7,101 bases of DNA, from contig JBDUDA010000156.1 of the NCBI GenBank assembly GCA_040003205.1, positions 1 to 7,101 of the forward strand, written 5' to 3'. The notes under the pieces are model-generated. The model did not search any database, was not told the DNA's origin, and worked only from the letters and a program-made list of their open reading frames with translations. Positions 4,472-7,101 of this stretch are shown one piece after another; position 1 is the first letter of the stretch; each line of letters starts with the position of its first letter. Source of the stretch: JALYIM01 sp040003205 (GTDB taxonomy: Bacteria; Acidobacteriota; Terriglobia; Terriglobales; Acidobacteriaceae). The position numbers and the translations under genes were made by a program.

Positions 4472-6712
4472 TTAGTAGTGAAAGCGGTAGCGGAATTCTA
4501 CGAAGATTTCTCGAGGGTTGTTCCAGTGGAAGCCTCCGAAGGTCACGCTGTTGTCCGTCAATAAATGACGATTTGCGAGATTGAGGGCGTTTACGGAAAC
4601 TGAGTAACTCTCGGCGAAATCTTTTCCCAGGGACAGATCCACCGTGGTGTGTTGCAGCAAGTAAGCTGGCGGAGGGTTGCCGTTGGTCAAACCGGAACTG
4701 TAAGAGATGTTGGTCGAGGCAAACGACCTCCAGGGCAGATTGATATCGGCGCCGAGGTTCAGGGTATTACGCTGATCGTGATCCAAGGGAGAGAGACCCT
4801 GAGGAAGTGCGAAGTCGGTGAGGCCTCCGCTGATAACGCCTCCGGCTTGGGCGATCTGGTTGGAGTAGGCAAGGTGGAGTTGCAGGCGATTGTGAATTCT
4901 GGGGGAGCGCAGGGTGAGCTCCCATCCACGAAGCACGGCGCGCTCAATGGTCAGCGGGAAGAAAATGTTGGATTCTCCGACGTTGCTGTGGTCGAAGAAA
5001 TTGTGTGCGACGGTTTTGAAATTGTCGGCGTCAAGCACCCATCCGCGGTAGGGGATGATGATTCCGAATTGATGTTCTTCATCGCGCTCTCCACGTAGCG
5101 GAATGAACCCCAGGCTTTGCCCGGTGACGAATTGCAGCAGTGGGCCCGAAGCAGTCAGCAGTGGCGGCGGCTGATAATAGTGTCCGTAGAAGGCGCGTAA
5201 TACCCATTTCAGTTTTGGAACCGTAAAAGCGGCGCCAAACCGAGGACTGATGGCACTCTCTGAAATGCCTCCCGAGAAATAAGTGGGCCGCATGCCAGCC
5301 ATCAGCGTCAGCCAGGGAGTGAGTGCGATTTTGTCGTCCACAAAGAGAGCGGCGACTCCGCCGAAGGGACGTTCGGTCGCGGTGAAATTCTGGTTTCCGC
5401 TGTTGTCATTGAAAATGACGCCGAAACTCTGGTTGTCGTGCTGGCGAAGTCCGTAAAAGCCTGCTTGCAGATTATTGCGTGCGAATTTGGCATTGAGCGT
5501 GACTTGCCCGCCAGCATAGTGAGACGTGAGATCGTCTGACGTCGCGGTCGGCAGGTCGGAGGGCTCACTCCGATATTTGACGCTGTTGTAGTGGTAAAAC
5601 GGCGAAGCAGTCAGCAGAACGTCGGAATTGAAAGTGTGTACCCAGGAGAAATTCGCCAAGGCATCGCCTTCATGCTGGCCGTCGCGAAGTCCGGAACTGT
5701 TGAACACTTGATTTTCTGGATCGAGCGGATTCGGATCATAGGGAATCTGATAGTAATCCCGCCTTAACGTGGTCATGAAACGTAACTGGTTCGACGGATT
5801 CACGTTAACGATGAGCGAACCAAAGCCTCCATATCCATTTTCGGCGTCGTGGATGACTTGCGCAGTTGGGGTTTCGAGGCCGAGATTACTGCGGTTTCCA
5901 TTCACGCTGGCGTAATAGGCTATGCGTTGGGTGTGGCTGCCGAAATTTAACTGATCGTTGGTCTGGAAGAAATTTCCCAGGCTGGCGATGAGTTCCGCCT
6001 GATTGTTGCGCTCGAATCCGGTGCGGGGGACGACGTTGAAGATTCCGTAGGTACGGTCTCCGAACTGGGCCTCGTTGCTGCCGCGTTCCACTTCCAGATA
6101 ATCAATGTCCTTGGGATCGAATTGCGGCCCAAGGTTGGAAGCGATGTTGCTGTTGGGGACGGGCACGCCGTCAATCAGCCAACTCACCTGATGGCCTCCC
6201 CGGATGTGCAGTTGATCGTGGGTGAGGTAGGCGCCGGGAACGAAGTCGGTGATGATGGCGAGGCTATTGCTGCGGTCAGCTCCGGGCGTACGCGCGACGT
6301 CCACTCGATTTACCAAGGTGGTAGGCGTGGCGGAGTCGGTGGGCGCGAGATCAGGCGTGGCGGAGACATTCACGGTTTCGTTCCGTGCAGACAATTTGAG
6401 CTGGAAGTGAGCGACCGGCTCGGAACCGGAGTTGACGACGACGCCCTGCTCGGTCTGAACGAAGCCCTGAGCAGCGACGGCGATGGTGTATTCGCCGGCG
6501 GGTACAGCGTTGAATTGAAATTCTCCATTCACGTCAGTGTAAGAATTCTTCGAGCGGTCGGCAGATTTCGCGCGCAGCATGACCATCGCTCCCGGCAGTG
6601 GACGATGCTGGGGATCGTGAACGATGCCGTGGACCGAGCCGAAAATGGTGGCACCGGCTACGGCCGCGAGCATGACGATGGCAACGCATACGGAGATGCG
6701 AACTTGTGACAA
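4472..6712 (-). CDS. TonB-dependent outer-membrane receptor with carboxypeptidase-regulatory domain
   Basis: An outer-membrane beta-barrel transporter of 746 residues, expected to be energised by TonB-ExbBD. From the TTG start the order is: signal peptide (hydrophobic VCVAIVMLAAVAGA, residues about 8-22), a carboxypeptidase-D-regulatory-like beta domain (about 24-108; GxVxDPxxxPLPGAxV, then DVNGEFxFxxVPAGxYT), a TonB-box-like ETVNVSA (112-118), the plug with IRGG and LIDGVPVP (about 173-186) and VERG...FGDRTYGIFNVVPRTG (208-232), then the barrel. It ends NPREIFVEFRYRFHY with a terminal aromatic residue, as needed for barrel insertion. The start is TTG at 6712, chosen because GGAGG lies 5 nt upstream. 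A TTG at 6730 is also in frame but lacks such a site. The substrate cannot be told: no siderophore, vitamin or glycan genes adjoin it. It is shorter than the roughly 1000-residue Oar-like receptors common in Acidobacteriota. Confidence 0.93.
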   Translation of the reverse strand: MSQVRISVCVAIVMLAAVAGATIFGSVHGIVHDPQHRPLPGAMVMLRAKSADRSKNSYTDVNGEFQFNAVPAGEYTIAVAAQGFVQTEQGVVVNSGSEPVAHFQLKLSARNETVNVSATPDLAPTDSATPTTLVNRVDVARTPGADRSNSLAIITDFVPGAYLTHDQLHIRGGHQVSWLIDGVPVPNSNIASNLGPQFDPKDIDYLEVERGSNEAQFGDRTYGIFNVVPRTGFERNNQAELIASLGNFFQTNDQLNFGSHTQRIAYYASVNGNRSNLGLETPTAQVIHDAENGYGGFGSLIVNVNPSNQLRFMTTLRRDYYQIPYDPNPLDPENQVFNSSGLRDGQHEGDALANFSWVHTFNSDVLLTASPFYHYNSVKYRSEPSDLPTATSDDLTSHYAGGQVTLNAKFARNNLQAGFYGLRQHDNQSFGVIFNDNSGNQNFTATERPFGGVAALFVDDKIALTPWLTLMAGMRPTYFSGGISESAISPRFGAAFTVPKLKWVLRAFYGHYYQPPPLLTASGPLLQFVTGQSLGFIPLRGERDEEHQFGIIIPYRGWVLDADNFKTVAHNFFDHSNVGESNIFFPLTIERAVLRGWELTLRSPRIHNRLQLHLAYSNQIAQAGGVISGGLTDFALPQGLSPLDHDQRNTLNLGADINLPWRSFASTNISYSSGLTNGNPPPAYLLQHTTVDLSLGKDFAESYSVSVNALNLANRHLLTDNSVTFGGFHWNNPREIFVEFRYRFHY

Positions 6713-6717
6713 CGGCC

Positions 6718-6722
6718 CCTCC
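6718..6722 (-). promoter_or_regulatory. Ribosome binding site deciding the receptor TTG start
   Basis: The minus strand carries GGAGG followed by GGCCG and then TTG (6710-6712). The 5-nt spacing is near ideal, whereas the longer frame would begin with a TTG at 6728-6730 inside which this site would be coding. This makes the mature N-terminus MSQVRISVCV, a normal signal-peptide start. Confidence 0.7.
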
Positions 6723-6760
6723 AAAATCAACGTGTTCGCGCGGGACGGAAAGCATTGGCT

Positions 6761-6775
6761 TCGCGCCCGGCGCGA
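6761..6775. promoter_or_regulatory. GC-rich stem-loop in the receptor leader
   Basis: TCGCGC-CCG-GCGCGA has 6-bp perfect arms and a 3-nt loop, 48 bp upstream of the TTG at 6712. If the transcript starts further upstream this hairpin would be in its 5' leader. There is no T-run, so it is not a terminator. In GC-rich DNA this could be chance. Confidence 0.25.
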
Positions 6776-7101
6776 GAGGATTAATCAAGTGTGGCGGGAG
6801 TTAGGTGAGCTGTCGTGGAGGCGCTCTTCCGGAATGTGCCGCCGGAAGTTCGTGATCGCGGAGATCTTTGCCAGTTGTGAGTTGCAAAGTTGTTCGAGCG
6901 GGTATAGCGAAAAGATTTGCTGGATGGGAAGTCTGGGCCCAGCGCGAAACTGTTAGTGGGAGTCCGCAACCGCGCTGGCAGCATGAAGAAGAGGTTTGAA
7001 ACTTTGTATTCGGAGTCGAATGGCTATGCGCTTTGCGCGTGCAACAGGCGTGCGGGGCGGGAGATGCGAGTGCCGACCCCAGCGGCGCGAAGATGCCCGT
7101 A

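Larger units (their letters stand above)
6713..7101. other. Upstream region of the receptor gene, no supported gene
   Basis: These 389 bases hold short frames on both strands without Shine-Dalgarno sites or recognisable residues. Near the receptor start there is a GC-rich hairpin TCGCGC-CCG-GCGCGA (6761-6775). Further out CTTTGC (6866-6871) and GCAAAG (6884-6889) form an inverted repeat with 12 bp between. A minus-strand TATACC (complement of 6900-6905) is a possible -10 box without a good -35 partner. The right edge is GC-rich, and a plus-strand frame from 6983 is open to the end but lacks a ribosome site. Confidence 0.5.

Noticed and set aside
6122..6709. Long plus-strand frame of 195 codons opposite the receptor
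   Set aside because: It is antisense to a well-supported receptor; its Gly/Val/Asp-rich composition mirrors the codon pattern of the true gene.
6781..6984. Minus-strand 67-codon frame upstream of the receptor
   Set aside because: No ribosome site, Ser/Thr/Arg-rich composition typical of a shadow frame, and no motif.
6983..7101. Plus-strand frame beginning MKKRFETLYS and open to the edge
   Set aside because: No Shine-Dalgarno and an Arg/Ala-rich continuation typical of GC-rich non-coding DNA; it cannot be supported without more sequence.

Overview
The window looks like a chromosomal segment from a member of the Acidobacteriota, probably the Terriglobia (Acidobacteriae) group. The reasons are the carboxypeptidase-regulatory-domain TonB-dependent receptor, an orphan response regulator with a cysteine-rich C-terminal domain, and a dispersed repeat whose translations read VIPSEVEG or CHPERSRG. 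This assignment is inference from recognition, not from a database search. All convincing genes lie on the minus strand, so the window is transcribed right to left.

Right part (about 4430-7101): one gene for an outer-membrane TonB-dependent receptor. It probably starts at a TTG codon at 6712 behind a clear GGAGG. Upstream lie about 390 bases with no convincing gene. Weak hairpins and a tiny plus-strand zinc-ribbon-like ORF, possibly a relic, follow the receptor's 3' end.

Middle part (about 2935-4240): a two-gene unit, a receiver-domain response regulator carrying a CxxC...CxxC module, overlapping by GTGA with a 67-residue CxxCG...CxxCG zinc-ribbon protein. Two near-identical 29-bp direct repeats bracket the unit. 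A perfect 8-bp-arm hairpin lies in the leader of the regulator.

Left part (126-2852): the classic origin-proximal cluster rsmG-parA-parB. Two perfect 16-bp parS palindromes sit between the rsmG stop codon and parA, followed by a good -35/-10 promoter for parA. ParB binds parS, loads as a CTP-dependent clamp and spreads; ParA is the ATPase that moves the resulting complex. RsmG methylates 16S rRNA and is a frequent neighbour with no direct role in segregation. A 24-bp perfect palindrome is embedded in the rsmG coding sequence and two short inverted repeats lie at the parA/parB junction.

The long-ORF starts of parA (2208) and the response regulator (4251) are over-extended. Their extra N-terminal residues translate parS and the dispersed repeat, so the starts used here are 2079 and 4041. 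The most unusual material is the response-regulator/zinc-ribbon pair between repeats, the rsmG palindrome and the possible zinc-ribbon relic. No clearly new multi-gene system can be proved from this sequence alone.
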